Shown piece after piece: positions 1 through 11,900 of a stretch of DNA of 64,000 bases. The position numbers and the translations under genes were made by a program. The notes beneath the pieces are model-generated. The model was not told the origin of the DNA. It searched no databases and saw only the letters and a list, made by a program, of their open reading frames with translations. This stretch comes from Cephalotus follicularis (lineage: Eukaryota; Streptophyta; Magnoliopsida; Oxalidales; Cephalotaceae): NCBI GenBank assembly GCA_001972305.1, contig BDDD01005914.1, positions 30,405 to 94,404 on the forward strand, read 5' to 3'. Position 1 is the stretch's first letter; every line of letters begins with the position of its first letter.

Positions 1-612
1 TAGTTAAGCAGAGGATGGCAAGAGTAGATGTTTTGAGCAAGGGGTTTCACCCGAGGAGCTGGTAGTCCTCGGATGAGAAGATAAGGCTTTTCTTTGAGTA
101 AAGACTCTACCTCGAAAAACGGTCCGAGGAGACAAGTAAGCCAGAGGTCTGAGGACGACTTGATGTTGAAATGCTACAGTGGTTTAAGCTAAGCTGTGCG
201 TTTTGTGGTTTAGTTTAGATGAGTAGTGTAGAGGAGAAAAGATCCGAGGACAAGGTGTCCCTGGGCATGTTTGGTCTACAGGTTGTTAAGTGAGCTTGTG
301 AGTTGCACGTGTGTGCTCTCTTCCGGGGTTTTATGTTGTTGCGCGTTTAGCCCAGGCCTTCTCCTCGGGCTTTTTGCGCGATAAGTTAAGTGATCTTGTG
401 AGGAGCACGTGGGTGTTCTCCTAGGGCGTAAGTGATGCGGTGCGTTTTGGAGCTTTGGTTAAGTAGTGCTGGGGACACAAGCAGGAGAGGAGTTGGATCC
501 TCTGCCCCGGTTGCCCTGTTAGCTGCGCGCCCAACCCAGGCTTGTCGTTTGGCCTTGTGTAGCAGGTCAGAGGATCGCCCCTCGGTAGAGTTAGCGGGAA
601 TGGGTCGTGTCA
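1..612 (-). mobile_element. LTR fragment of the gag-only chromovirus-type family
   Basis: Read on the minus strand, this stretch matches the start of the 2.7 kb LTRs found at 18531 and 27552. It shares the cccgttcccgct start region, the block with tgtgtccccagcactac, the cacgtgctcctcac block and the later segment with aaaacgcatagc-like sequence. The LTR start (TGACACGACCC in minus orientation) falls at 612. The rest of the LTR runs off the left edge of the window, so it cannot be told whether this is a solo LTR or one end of a full element. The two open frames inside it are LTR sequence and not genes. Confidence 0.75.
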
Positions 613-957
613 TAGGAACCCACCAGAATATGATATTCATGATTTACAATATCATGATTTACTTCTTCCATCAAGAAACTAATTGATTATGATCTTATAT
701 CAATATCTCATAATTAGCTATAGATAGTCAGATCATTACTCTTACCACAACTAGAGAGATTCACAATCTCATAATTTAGGGAATGAGTATGGATCACCAC
801 TTAATTAACATTTAAATAATAGGATAGTGTGTATGAACCACAATTAATTAGATATATCTTACATATTTAACTCAACCTCTATTGAAACCTCAACAGGGAA
901 ATATATCTATTTAAATTAAATCAAGCTGCTGATTTAAAATAAGAGTTTTCCACAACA
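613..957. other. Upstream region of the KCS gene, no feature resolved
   Basis: This is AT-rich DNA between the LTR fragment and the KCS start codon. It must contain the 5' UTR and core promoter if the gene is transcribed, but no single TATA box or known element stands out. The LTR ends only about 345 bp upstream of the start codon, so it may now provide or disturb upstream regulatory sequence. Confidence 0.4.
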
Positions 958-3130
958 ATGTTTAACGTTACAACATCGCATGATCTTGTCAAGTTCACTA
1001 ACCATCCCAAACTCACTTCCATTGCCTCATTTTTGTGTTTAATCCTACTACTTCTCCTCTCAAACATTATCAAAAGAAATAAATCGTGCAAAGTTTTCTT
1101 AGTCGATTTCGCAAGTTATAAGCCCCCAACCATTCAAATTTGCAGCAGCGAAACCTTTTTAGATAGAATGAGGTTCTCTGAGAAATTTTCGGAGGCATCT
1201 TTGGTTTTCATGCGGACGATATTGGAGAAATCAGGGTTAGGTCAGTCGACGTACGTCCCAGAAGCGTTTCTGAGGAAGCCCATGAACCCATGCTTGGAAG
1301 ATTCGAGAAGAGAGGCCGAAATGGTCATGTTTGGAGCTGTTGATGAGCTATTGGCAAAGACAGGAGTGGAGGGTAAGGATATAGGGATAGTGATAGTGAA
1401 TTGTAGTATTTTTAACGTGGTGCCATCTCTCTGTGCTATGATAGTAAATAGGTACAAGCTTGGAGAGGATACTGTGAGCTATAATCTTAGTGGAATGGGC
1501 TGCAGTGCTGGACTTATAGCTATAGGCCTTGCCAAACAACTGCTCCAGGTTGGCTTTTGTTCTACTTATAGCTATAATCTGTGACATCACAAGTTCAATT
1601 ATTTAGAATTGTTAGACATCTGAATAAATAACTGCGTACATAGATAAGAAAACGAAAGGATAATAAAATCTTTATTTTTTATTTTGTTATATGAGACGGA
1701 ATTCAAGAAGATTTGATAATAAAAAAAGATCAGAGATAAAACTTAAATTATTTGCATCAACCAAGGAACCTTTATTATTTGAATCGAACATAGATTAAAA
1801 AGTATTTATGAATTAGAAAGATAAGCTTGATAAAATCTTTATGCGAACTCATTAGTAGCACATCTATATATGAATTAAGAAGACTGAAGCATCAAACATG
1901 AACGAAGCTTTACTTTTTGACTGCATGGACATATTTATTACAAAATCTTGAATAGGTTTATTAGTCTTTAGTGTATTACATTAATTGGTCCAAAAATTTA
2001 AGTGTATTGCTGTAAATTTTTTAAATTTAATAGCATTAGATGGTTGGTGAACCAGTCCAATAACATCTAGAACGTTACCTAAATATTAATTATTTAAATG
2101 TTTGTTATTTACCCAGCAAACATAATTATTTTTACTTAAGTGACTATATATTATAGATCTGAATTTGCATGTGGTTAAGTGCACAAAATAATCTCGTGTA
2201 GTATGTAATAGCCACATGGTACATTAAGTATACACGATAATCTCCTCTTTTCTTGTACAATAAAGTTTTACAACAAATAGAATTTTGATTTTTTTTAATT
2301 TAAATATAAGATTTTTCCTGCTATAGGTGCGCCGCAACTCTTACGCTCTGGTCGTTTCCACAGAGAACATCACCCAAAATTGCTTCTTTGGCAATGAACG
2401 GTCCAAGCTCCTAAGCAACTGCATATTCCGTGTTGGTGGGGCTGCCATGCTCCTATCAAATCGTTCATCATATCACAACATCGCCAAGTACCAGTTAGTG
2501 CACACCGTCCATAATAATACGGCGGCATCTGACCAGTCATACAACTGCATTTTCCAAGATGAAGACCATCAAGGACAAGTAGGAGTCACCATCACCGAAG
2601 ATCTGTTGGTTATGGCTTTAAAGACCATTGAGGCCAACATCATCACACTAGGTCGTCTACTACTTTCAATACAAGAACAGATCCTATATGTCATAAATTA
2701 TATCATCAGGACGTTTTCCCTTGCAAAAGTCGATCCTTACGTACCAAATTTTAAAAAGGATTTTGACCATGTCATCAATCATGTTGGTGGCAAACCGGTA
2801 TTGGATGAAGTCAAGAAAATTTTGAATCTCACTAAACATGACATGGAAGCTTCTACAATGACTTTGTACAGGTTTGGTAACACTTCTAGCAGTTCAGTGT
2901 GGTATGGTCTAGCCTATGCGGAGGCTAAGGGCAGGATTAAGAGGGGTCATCGTGTATGGCAGATTGCATATGGGTCTGGGTTCAAGTGTAGCAGTGTGGT
3001 TTGGCGGGCAATGAAAACCATTGATAAAGAGGAAAATAATCCTTGGGGTGATGAGGTTGATGAATTTCCGGTGGACTTAGAGACATCATGGTCAGATGCT
3101 GACTACCACTTTGAGCAAGGACGGACTTAA
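958..3130 (+). CDS. 3-ketoacyl-CoA synthase (KCS/FAE1 family), two exons
   Basis: Condensing enzyme of very-long-chain fatty acid elongation. The family joins malonyl-CoA to a long acyl-CoA in the endoplasmic reticulum membrane for waxes, suberin, sphingolipids or seed oil. Exon 1 is 958-1548 and exon 2 is 2327-3130; the GT-AG intron is in phase 0 and the joined frame is 464 codons with no stop. Family blocks are clear: FLVDFASYKPP, SGLGQSTYVPEAF, VMFGAVDELLAKTGV, GMGCSAGL and YRFGNTSSSS. The catalytic triad is present as Cys182, His349 and Asn382, with nearly the same spacing as C223/H391/N424 of FAE1. One hydrophobic helix (about residues 19-37) is visible where family members usually have two, and the protein is some 30 residues short. 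Several usually fixed positions differ (NCFFGNERSK where NWYFGNDRSM is usual). It may be a functional diverged paralogue or a recently silenced one. Substrate length cannot be read from sequence. Confidence 0.88.
1549..2326 (+). other. Intron of the KCS gene
   Basis: This 778 bp AT-rich intron begins GTTGGC after the Leu-Leu-Gln codons and ends CTATAG before the block that reads NSYALVVSTEN in family members. The junction restores the KCS frame exactly, which supports both splice sites. No inserted element was recognised in it. Confidence 0.85.
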
Positions 3131-3529
3131 AATTGCTGTCATTAAAGTTGTAATGATTTTTTGTTTGTTTGTTTAGAATAACAGAAGTACCTAATTATAT
3201 TTGGTTAAGATCCTTGCTTTTGTTTTTCCTTGACGAGTTATCAACGGGGCAATAGAAATTTTCTTTTCCAGTCTGTGTTTGTGTATATGCATAATTTCGT
3301 TCTTTTGTGCTTCTTTTCCTTGACAAGTGCTCTTGTTTTAAGACTGCAAGACACACGCGAATTTTTTTTTGCTAGTTTTTGTTAGGGGTAAGATTTTATG
3401 GCATGTCACAAATTTGTTGTGGTCCAAACTTATTTATTGGTGACTAAAACAGAAAATATTTGCTAGAATGTTTTAGGGTTCGATGAGTTTTAATATCTAG
3501 GCGTCGTTACCAAAATACAAACATAACTA
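3131..3529. other. 3' flank of KCS, nothing further recognised
   Basis: T-rich sequence follows the KCS stop codon and presumably contains the 3' UTR. No clear polyadenylation signal can be singled out and no other feature was recognised. Confidence 0.4.
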
Positions 3530-4354
3530 AATTCTGTTGGAAATTTCCAATAGAATTATATACGAAATAGTCCGTCTTTAGCTTTAAGACGGACTATTCA
3601 GTCTTTGATTTAAAAATTAACGATGAAATATTTAGTCTTTAAAAATTGAATGGTCAGTCTGTATATATTTTGAGACGGAATTTTCGACGAAAAAATCTGT
3701 CAAAAATGGGTAATTTCTTTTTATAAAAAATAATTATATTTTTAGGATCACTCTGTAAATATAAGTAAACATTCGAAATACAATATAATTCTGAATCTAT
3801 TAACAAACAATCGTTTATTGATTTCAATGTACATATATAAAAACAATGTACTACTACATATTGTTTTAAAACATTACTATAAAACAACATTTTAGAGATC
3901 GAAATTAAAGACGTAATATAATTCTGTCTCTAAAACACGTAAATACCAACGAAAAGTAAATTCTCTCTATATTTATAGACGGAATCAATATCTGTCTGAA
4001 ATCTGTCGAAAATCACCGACAAAATTTAAATTATGTCGTTGATTTCCGATATAATTTATATTCTCCCGGTGATTTCCGATAGAAATTTTAATTCTGTTGA
4101 AAATCATCGACATAATTTAAATTCTATCGGTGATTTGTTTTATCAGATCCCTCTTCTCAAACCGACACTACTCTCTCTCTCTCTCTCTCTCTCTCCCCTA
4201 TGCATACTGCTTCTCATCACTCTCACCGGCACTGAAAAACTTAGTAGGCACCGACATAGTAAGTTCTCTTTTTCTCTTTCTTTCTCTCTCTATCATTCTC
4301 TCTCTAGCGTTCTGTCTTTCTCTCTCTATCGTTCTCTCTCTAGCGTCCTGTCTT

Positions 4355-4396
<42 letters not shown>

Positions 4397-4611
4397 TCTC
4401 CCTCGCTCAAATCTTGCAATAGCCACCACACAACTCAACCTGTAGCGTTTTGCCATCATCATCTCTCTCTAGCTTCTACTGTCACCGACGAAGCCCATAC
4501 CAATTCTAGGTAAAGCCACTGTCACTCGATCTAAATCTTGCACTGTGTTTTTTTTTTAAAAACCAAGCTTGTTGGTTAATTTGGTCTATAAAATCCTTTT
4601 TTCTAGTAGTG
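3530..4611. mobile_element. CACTA-like (En/Spm) terminal region, non-autonomous or a fragment
   Basis: The segment is full of short inverted and direct repeats such as gacggactattcagtc, tgtcgaaaatcaccgac and tcggtgatttccgata. This is the subterminal style of plant CACTA elements. It ends with ttttttctagtagtg at 4597-4611, which matches the usual CACTA right terminus. A matching left terminus was not located, so the left boundary is approximate. The middle holds a long CT microsatellite. A related but inverted copy lies at about 48285-48660, beyond the large retrotransposon nest. Confidence 0.45.
4169..4394. repeat. CT/CTTT-rich microsatellite
   Basis: Two CT tracts with intervening cttt and imperfect ~32 bp repeats of the ctctctagcgttctgtctttct type. 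The Ser/Leu-rich and Arg/Glu-rich open frames across it are artefacts of the dinucleotide repeat. Confidence 0.9.
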
Positions 4612-4654
4612 AAATAATGTTCAAATACATAATAATAGGTCTAACTAGCTATTT

Positions 4655-4925
4655 GTCGACAGGTCAGGTGTAAGATCTCGCCGAATAGGATGAGCATCTC
4701 CACCAATGATAGATCTCATCATAGTCCTCAACGACTCCATCTTTATCCACATACTGCTCAATTCCTCCACCTCCCTTTGCATACGATCCGTCCCGCGCGA
4801 TCTCTCCATAAGCTCTTCTACCTCCCTCTACACACGATCTATGTCACGCGATCTGTGCTCTATATTTGCCCGCATCCTCTCGAGCTCGTCTCCCTCCCTG
4901 TGGGACTATTGTTGACCGATTAAGA
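4655..4925 (-). pseudogene. Decayed coiled-coil coding piece, probably transposase-associated
   Basis: Read on the minus strand, this encodes a highly charged helical sequence with two imperfect copies of a REVEEL-type heptad unit (REVEELMERSRG and REVEELSSMW). One in-frame TAG interrupts it. Such Glu/Arg/Met-rich coils are common at the C terminus of CACTA-associated proteins, and CACTA-like ends lie next to it. The assignment is by context only. No catalytic domain is present. Confidence 0.35.
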
Positions 4926-7636
4926 TTTCCGCGGCCTAGAGTGCTCCCCAATGATCTCCATGACCTTCTTCCTTCCTCCTCCTTCCTCCTCCATCCACCT
5001 AATTCTTTTTCAATGTATCTGAGTGCTGCATAGATACCAAGAGCCTACGTGGATCGACTGTAGGCGTGTTGCTACTACCTTCAGCTATCGCCGCGCGAGC
5101 TTGATCTTTAGCATTGTGCAAGTAACATAAAATTCACTTTCAAAAAACATTTTGAAATAAAAACTAATTAACTCTTAAAAATTTATAAAAAATTGGGCAT
5201 ATAGTTTTTGTTTATAAGACTATGGCCAATGTAATGAAAATAGAGTATATGGGCTCTGCCCAGAACCAATTTCTCAATTAAAGCAAGTAAAAGTTTCAAA
5301 ACACAAAGCAAATTAAATCATGGGTTCAACCCTCCAAAAACTTTCAACATTCATATATACAGACATTTACAAATAGAGTATGACCCCTGTTTCCCTGTAG
5401 AACAAATGAGGCGATGATTTATCAAAAGAACATTATCAGAAATTTGAAGGATGATGATTATGACTTGAAAAGTAAAATTGTTAAGCTGAAAAGGGAAATT
5501 TTTGTAGTTGAAGAGCATAATTTGAAGCACTGAAGTTGAAGCACTGAAGTTGAAATCATGTGTCATCATAGGGTTGATGGTTTTGTTTCTAGTTTAATTG
5601 ATTAGTGTTGTTATGTATTTAAGACAAATAATTTCGTCTCAATGTTGAAAGCAATGTCTTTAGTCAATTGTAACTCCTTGATTTGAATTTAGTGACTTAA
5701 TGTTGGTATGGATGAAATTTTTTTCCCTTATGTACTGATCCATGCAACCAACATTTATACACTAAGCCTGGACATGGATGCAAGTAACACGGTACTAACA
5801 TTATCAATATCGCGCACCCAATAAAACTGCCAAACATGAGAAGCAGGTAAGAAAGAAGGATTAAAACTTTTAAGCCTTATAATTGATGATTTACTACTTA
5901 ATAGTAAAGTGGGCAACTTATATCAAATCTTATTTATATGAAGTCACTATGAGTTAGAAGGAAAAAAGATATAGCAAATAACCAATGGTTGGCACACATT
6001 GAAACTAGAAACAATTTATTGTTCAAAAAAAAAAAAAAAAGAAACTAGAAACAATTTTTATGCAAGCCTCAATGACAAGATATTATATTATAAAGTTTTC
6101 TAAGCAGTACAAATGTTAAGATCTTGAAGACACCAGCCTCCACTAAAACTAGTTGCAAACAATGCATCAATGTTATTAAAAGCAATCATTAGAACTAATA
6201 TCTGCAAAATATTAAATAAACAATACACAGGCAGATGATAAGTTTTGATAATATGTTCTGTCACAGAATATAAGCCAATTTAAATCTCTTAGTCTCTCTA
6301 AAAATTGATCATTTCGAAAATCAATTACGAAAATCTGATCAAGCAAAATTTATCTATTGACTCAGAGAAAAATTATACACTAATTCTAGACCGTGCAACT
6401 TTCCTACCCTAATTTTTATCAACCCCCTATTTATGAACAACAACTCGAAAGCTATCTTCCATAGCATTTATTTCGTTATAATTACCAAATAAAACGAGTG
6501 TGCCCTTGACATCATCATGCTGGAGAGCAATATGCAGAGAATTGGGGGTCTTCGTAATTGGAAAATCAATTAAACATGATCCCTGAACACTAGAGTGGCA
6601 AACTTTCCTACATGCAGAGGTAGTTTTTGCAAGTTTAAACGGTTTATAAAAATTCAAAAACAAGAGAAAAGTGGAATCTTAAATCCAGTGCAGCAACATA
6701 TTCTAGACAAGATAAGTATACTGCAAATGATGATGCGCCTTCATATAATTGATGTTGCGCCTTTATATAATTGAGCAAAGGCTTACATATTTACTTTAAA
6801 TAAAATTCAATTTGGTAAACATTGAATGTCATTCAAGTTTGAAGCAGTGAACTTGTAAATCTATGGTAAAGAGTGAATTACAATCTCCAATCAATACCAA
6901 CAATAAGCTTCACTGCCGTAAATAATCAAGAAGCCATCTGTAAATGAGAAGAAATTAATCCCTAACAGAACCATTACGAGCTATATAATGTGGAAATGGA
7001 AGTGCAAATAGTGTAGGTTGATTCTCTTCTTGTATATTCATGCCTCCCATCAGAGAAGCATAGTGAATAGAATGCATGATGTTGCTTTGCCATAGTATGC
7101 CTCATTAATTGTATAAAACAACTTCAAGGAATATTGTATGCTTGCAAACATGTAAAATTGTCACCACCATGAGCATACAAGATGAATCTTGTGATCATAC
7201 ATATATTTTTTTTTTTAAACACCTATTTTCCGACTTTCAAAAAGCTTACGTGACATCGCACACAGCTGTGCGTGTTTTATAACTAATCTTTTATTTGATA
7301 AATAAATTATTTTATCCTTCGATTGGAATCAATAGACGCTAGGTAATATTAAACCCAAATTTTTTTGATATGCTATATATAGTATCAGTGAGATTTAGAG
7401 AGGGTCAAGGTAAGTTATCATTGATTGTATATATAATCCATCAAATTAACAAAAAAGGAATCTGTAAATGAGAGTAAATATGTTGTTTTATTACTGTTAT
7501 GGGTAATTAGATTACCACAAACTATATTGAAATGTATACTAGCTAAATTTACACACTGAAATGCTCACCATGTCTCTGAAATGCTCCCCATTCAACCCGA
7601 AAAAAAAATCTATGTGCAGATCTTAATGTTGATGCA
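4926..7636. other. AT-rich DNA without a recognised gene
   Basis: It contains short homopolymers (poly-A near 6029, poly-T near 7207), a duplicated gaagcactgaagtt unit near 5525, and no open frame with a recognisable domain. A 78-codon minus-strand frame at 6427-6663 looks like ordinary protein sequence but I cannot assign it. No terminal repeats were found. Confidence 0.5.
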
Positions 7637-8115
7637 TGTTGATAGTGAAATCAACTTCACAACAATCTTTCATGTGTGGAGGTTTGATTTGTTGAAGGAA
7701 ACGCTGGACGGTTCAAAAATTGTGTTTGGTTTATGATTATCTCGTCTTCCATGCACACACAGATAGCAAGTAATCAAAAATCCAGGAGGTTTTACTTCTG
7801 GGACACTCCGATACTTAAGTCAGTTGTTATGCATATAAAATAATAAGCTCGAATAGCAAATTGGTCGACCCTCCCGACTGTCATTCTTGGGGGTATTTAT
7901 AGCATTACCTGGCTATAACGTCTCTGAACTGCTAGTATTGTTGAGATGATTATGCGTCCATTGGAAATGGCTGAGATTCTAGACCATTTTTTTTATTACG
8001 GGATAGAGGCGTTTCCTCCCCCATTATGACCACGAACTTGGATGTTTTGCCCGTATTTGTGGGTTTTAATGACACGTGTCAGTACCTTAATAATATAAGA
8101 ATTTTTTACGTATCA
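7637..8115 (-). repeat. Left LTR (3' LTR) of Tat element A
   Basis: Direct repeat of 47647-48120. Shared blocks include gaaatcaacttcac, tagcaagtaatc, aggaggttttact, cgtttcctc and ccattatgaccacg. It runs on the plus strand from tgttgatag to tacgtatca, followed by a pyrimidine-rich stretch that is the polypurine tract of the minus-strand element. Confidence 0.85.
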
Positions 8116-8611
8116 TATACCCACCTGGTCTTCCTTTTCTGTGCTTTGCAGAGGAGGAAGAGCATTAATAAGTTGGTCTTGCTTTGAGCAGACCTTTGAT
8201 GCGTAATTAGACCTGTTTTGGCTTATGGGCTTTGCTTTTTGGCCCAGCTCTAGCTTTAATTGATGCGTGGCAGGACGAGCATGGCTCCCGCCCACGTCTT
8301 TTCGTTTACCGCGCATGGTCTCTTCGTTTCCCATGCCTGATTGATGGGCTGATCTAGGCCGTTTGATCCCGCAGAGATCGCATGGTTTGAAATTAAACTA
8401 AAGCCCCTTAAATCTCTTTTTCTTCTTGGAGAAGTTTCCTTACTTTAGTCTTCCTCAACTTTCAAAGCTCTTTTTCTATGAATCTTTTCGATCTTCCAGG
8501 CCTTTAAATGATTTTTCTCCAAATCTTCTCTTCAAAATCTTAGGTGAGTCGTTCTTTGTTATTTGCTTTGTAAACTGATCAGGGTGTCTCTTGGGTTTTT
8601 CTTAGTTTCTC

Positions 8612-8616
<5 letters not shown>

Positions 8617-8660
<44 letters not shown>

Positions 8661-8670
8661 ATCTCTCTCT
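8617..8670 (+). repeat. CT microsatellite in the leader of the antisense ORF
   Basis: A run of (CT)n lies just ahead of the antisense ORF start codon at 8687. Element B has a shorter CT run in the same place (50339-50360). The conserved position suggests it belongs to the leader or promoter of the antisense transcript; CT tracts are common in plant 5' UTRs. Confidence 0.8.
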
Positions 8671-8686
8671 CTTCATGAGTTTCCAG

Positions 8687-10128
8687 ATGGCTAGAGTTAA
8701 GCAAACCTCAAGACCAGCTGCTCTAGTAGAAATACGCCGCATGACTGAGGCAGTGACAGTTGTCGAGAGTCCTCTTGGCTCAGAGGATGCCATGGATGCT
8801 ATCGTAATAGGCAGTCCTGAGGTCGCCTCTTCCAAAGCTAGGACCCAAGTCTTTAAGACCCACATTGATAAAAGCGTACTTCTTCGCAAAAAAGTAGAGA
8901 AGTTGGTTAAAAAATATTGCTTTCCCAGAGGCTTGACCATATCCCTTCAACGAGATCCCAAGGAGGCCACAAAGAGCAGACCTGACCTCTTCGTGGTTTT
9001 CGAGGATGCTCTTTCACATGGTCTAAGACTTCCTGTACGCCCCTTGGCTATTGCGGTTTTGAGGAGTTTCCAACTTCATCCCTCACACCTTCAAGAGCAG
9101 TCCTAGACCTTAATAATGGGATTTTTAGTGAAACGTTTGGAAACAAAAGTGACAACGACGGTGGGGCTATTCAAGGAGTTTCATGTCCTCACTACATCTC
9201 CGGGAAAGCGCGGATACTACTTTTAAGTCGTGCACTGGTCTGACCAAGAAACTGTTGGTGGATCCTACAAAATCTAACAAGAACTAGAGGGAGAGGTACT
9301 TCCTTATTAGGAATCTACCTTGCTTCACTCCCTCCCATTGGTGTGATTCGTTGGATACCCAGCGCCTTAATTAGAGATTAATTTTATCTGGGGAATAGAA
9401 GGCAAACATTGCAAAGCTGTCAGTGCTGGAGTCCGAGGAAGTTAATTTTACCATAATCGAGGACCGTTTGAGCAGCGTTGGGCTGAGTCTATTCTGAGGT
9501 CGCAGAGACGTCTTGGACGATACAGAGGAGATCCCAGTGGGGATTGAGAGAGAGGGAGTTCAAGAGAGCATAGAAGAAATAGGAGTTACGCCCAGCAATG
9601 AGGGGGAAAGCCGTACTAAGCCTTCATCTCCTCCTTGGCTTCTAATTTCTCTATTTTGTTCTTTCCTTATTTCTTGTAATTCATGTTCTTAACTTTGATT
9701 TTATTGCTCTCTGCAGTAATGGGTTCTCGACGCTCTTTCGGAGATGTCTTGAGGGCTAATAGGGAGGAGTAGGGCACTGTTGATGAGGCAAGGTAGAGAG
9801 CCTTAAGGGAAGCCGCTACGGGGCCTAAGAAAAAGGCATAGAAGGAAGCTGTTACAACCGCCAAGAAGAGGTCTGACCGTGGCAAGTGAGTTGCGGAGGA
9901 TTTGCCCCATTCCGCTTTGCCCGTTCCTCTATCAAAGAAAAAAAAGGAGGAAAAGGCGGAGAAGGCTCTTCTCGCAGCCAAGAAGTTGTTCCCCCTACGG
10001 TGAGTTCTCGGGACCCTATCCTCCTTGGTGTGCCTTGGGACATCGACAGGATGGAATAAGAGCTGGAGGCGTTGGGCGACTATGGCTTGGACTTGAATGC
10101 CCAAAGGGAGCCTTTTGAGTTTAGCAGG
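8687..10128 (+). pseudogene. Antisense ORF (aORF) of Tat element A, 5' part; Transposase_28-like (PF04195)
   Basis: The ORF runs opposite to gag, between the 3' LTR and the minisatellite, where Tat elements may carry extra ORFs. I place the start at 8687, not the upstream in-frame ATG at 8675, because from 8687 the protein (MARVKQTSRP) aligns with element B (MARTKQTTRY) and follows the same leader. The block HGLRLPVRPLAIAVLRSFQL resembles the plant-only PF04195 'putative gypsy type transposon' family. Stops and frameshifts follow codon ~140. A likely intron spans 9613-9716 (GTACTAAG to CTGCAG), at the same place as in B. Downstream is a Lys/Arg-rich stretch near 9930-9970. The Athila insertion cuts the ORF at 10128; the remainder is at 40981. 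The biochemical function of this family is unknown. Confidence 0.75.
9613..9716 (+). other. Candidate intron in the antisense ORF of element A
   Basis: The sequence starts GTACTAAG, contains T-rich DNA and ends TTGCTCTCTGCAG. Element B has GTATTAAG and TTCTCTCCAG at the equivalent positions, 108 bp apart versus 104 bp here. Conservation of both sites between two elements whose surrounding DNA has diverged supports splicing of a plus-strand transcript. Confidence 0.55.
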
Positions 10129-10668
10129 TGTTCACGAATTTTGAAAAGAATTAAATTTATACCACAAGTGCACGGTTGTGCAGTAACGGGTCGAATACTA
10201 GGAAACAAGCTAAATCAGTTTTCATCTATCCAACCTAGGCGAAGTATGCAAAATTGAGGGCTATTATCAAAAACTATTCCTAAACATGTAAAAAGAAACT
10301 AATTATTGAAACAGACGTGTAAAGCGTCGACGGTATGAACGAAGGCATCGACGGTATAATTAAAAGTATTGAAAGCATCAACGTTAAACGTTGACGAAAC
10401 TACGAAATAACACGGAAAGTGTACAACTGAATTGAGCAATATTGAATTAGCAGAACAAGAAATAAATTGACTAAAATTTGTAAGAAAAAAATCGGTTTTA
10501 TGGTACAGAAACTCACCATAGATTGTATTGAAAAACTCACTTACTTGAATGATCAAACCTTGGTAATCAACAGCTGCTAGGTCGATACGGAGTGTGACTG
10601 TGATGACAAATCGTATGCGTAGTCATGCTAGGTCTATACGGAGTGTGGCAACAACGACAAATCGTATG
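10129..10668 (-). repeat. Athila left LTR, first part
   Basis: It matches 39118-39690 from tgttcacgaattttg onward, including the gcatcgacg-type motif pairs at 10317-10400 and two copies of the ctaggtc(g/t)atacggagtgtg unit. It ends in the target duplication gtatg (10664-10668), where the Sirevirus begins. Confidence 0.9.
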
Positions 10669-11883
10669 TGAATATTGCAAACACAATTTATAGTGGTTCG
10701 GCAAAGATCGTGCCTACGGCCACTTTCCCAAGGTCCTCCTTGAGTTTCCACTAGTGTTTCACTCTAACACAATCTCCGAATATCTTTATGGGGGCTATTT
10801 GGTACACCTTACAAACTTCTGTGATTGACCTCAATCACAAGACTCCCCTTTCTTCACTTTAGGGTTCACTCCCCTAAGTGTTGATTACAAAAAAAAAAAA
10901 TGATATGTGTTTTGTGTAACCTCTCAAATGTTTGATTTTTTTATTTTGATTACAAGGAAATAGTTGCTCTCAAATAGATAAAGAAAGCTTGTTCTTGCTT
11001 TTGATCTTGATATGAAAGTTGATTTTTCTCTTGATGATTTCTCCTTTTTTTTGATCTTGTGTACTTTTCAGTTTCTTGTATTTCTCTTCTTTGTATCTGA
11101 ATTTGATTTAATAGACTTGATGTTTGGAACCTTGGGAATAGTTGCTTTTACTTGGGAACTACAACTTTTATCTTGAAACTTGTTCCTTCAGTCTTGGATT
11201 GTGTTATTTCAGTCTTGGAAGTTGTTCCTTCAATAATGGTGCATTTAAAATGCTGTCAGTAATTTGTTCCCCGAGGGTCAAAGGGTCAACTGTTGTTCTT
11301 AAAGCGTCGCCGCTTAAGAGTCCGTTGGATATTTGAATTTGAAAGTTCTGTTCCAAGTGTTGATGGTCTTGAATTTGGAGTCGACGGTTTCCCTCAAAGC
11401 GCTGACGGTTTGTGTTGAGCATCGCCGCTTTGAGCAATTATAATTACCTCAAAAGTCTCTGTTTTTAACCGCTGATGTCGAGTGCTTGACTATTGACGCA
11501 TTGATTCAAAGCGCTGAGGCTTTCTTCTGAGCGTCGTCGTTTTAGTCGAAATGATTGGCTCCAAAAACTTCTATTTTTAACCACTGATATAAGGCCCTTA
11601 ACCGCTAGCGCCATGCCTCTAAGCGCTGACGCTTTCTTCAGAGTGTCGACGGTTTGAGCAATTTATCCTTTGCTCACAATGCTTCAACTGTTGACGCTTT
11701 TCACTTGGGCGTCGAAGGTCTCACAAAGCGCTGACTGTTTCATTGTGAGCGTCGACGCTTAGACCTGTTTCTGCAATTTCTGTTTTGACTTTGCAACTTT
11801 TTATCTTATCTTGCACAAAAAGAAACTTTGTTAAATAAAAATATGTTATCATCAAAACCTGGATTGAGACATAAATGCCAACA
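10669..11883 (-). repeat. Sirevirus left LTR (3' LTR), complete
   Basis: 1,215 bp running tgaatattgcaaac to cataaatgccaaca on the plus strand. The distal 640 bp carries the array of paired quasi-palindromes. The damaged partner LTR lies at ~18094-18530 and 30273-30714. The open frames inside it read through the LTR and are not genes. Confidence 0.9.
11301..11762. repeat. Array of paired quasi-palindromes in the Sirevirus LTR
   Basis: Units related to AAAGCGTCGACGCTTT occur as pairs, for example aagcgctgacgctttc followed by gagtgtcgacggtttg. First bases of the two cores are 20-21 bp apart in the pairs counted. At least five pairs lie here, and a further three lie outside the LTR at 13229-13422. 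Sirevirus LTRs in grasses are known to carry conserved palindromic motifs, so the family context fits. The function is not known from this sequence. Confidence 0.85.
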
Positions 11884-11900
11884 ATCTCTCCCTTTTTGAT
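11884..11900 (-). other. Polypurine tract of the Sirevirus
   Basis: The plus strand reads atctctccctttttgat directly after the LTR, so the minus strand has ATCAAAAAGGGAGAGAT next to the 3' LTR. This is the plus-strand primer site of reverse transcription and fixes the element's orientation. Confidence 0.85.

Noticed and set aside
4033-4513. Overlapping Ser/Leu-rich and Arg/Glu-rich open frames
   Set aside because: They are translations of a CT microsatellite on both strands, with no domain and no support outside the repeat.
6427-6663. 78-codon minus-strand frame of ordinary composition
   Set aside because: Not recognised, no splice or start support, single short frame in AT-rich DNA; kept only as a note.
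11301-11762. Palindromic repeats considered as a CRISPR or integron array
   Set aside because: Spacing is short, units are degenerate and paired, and they lie in an LTR of a eukaryotic element.
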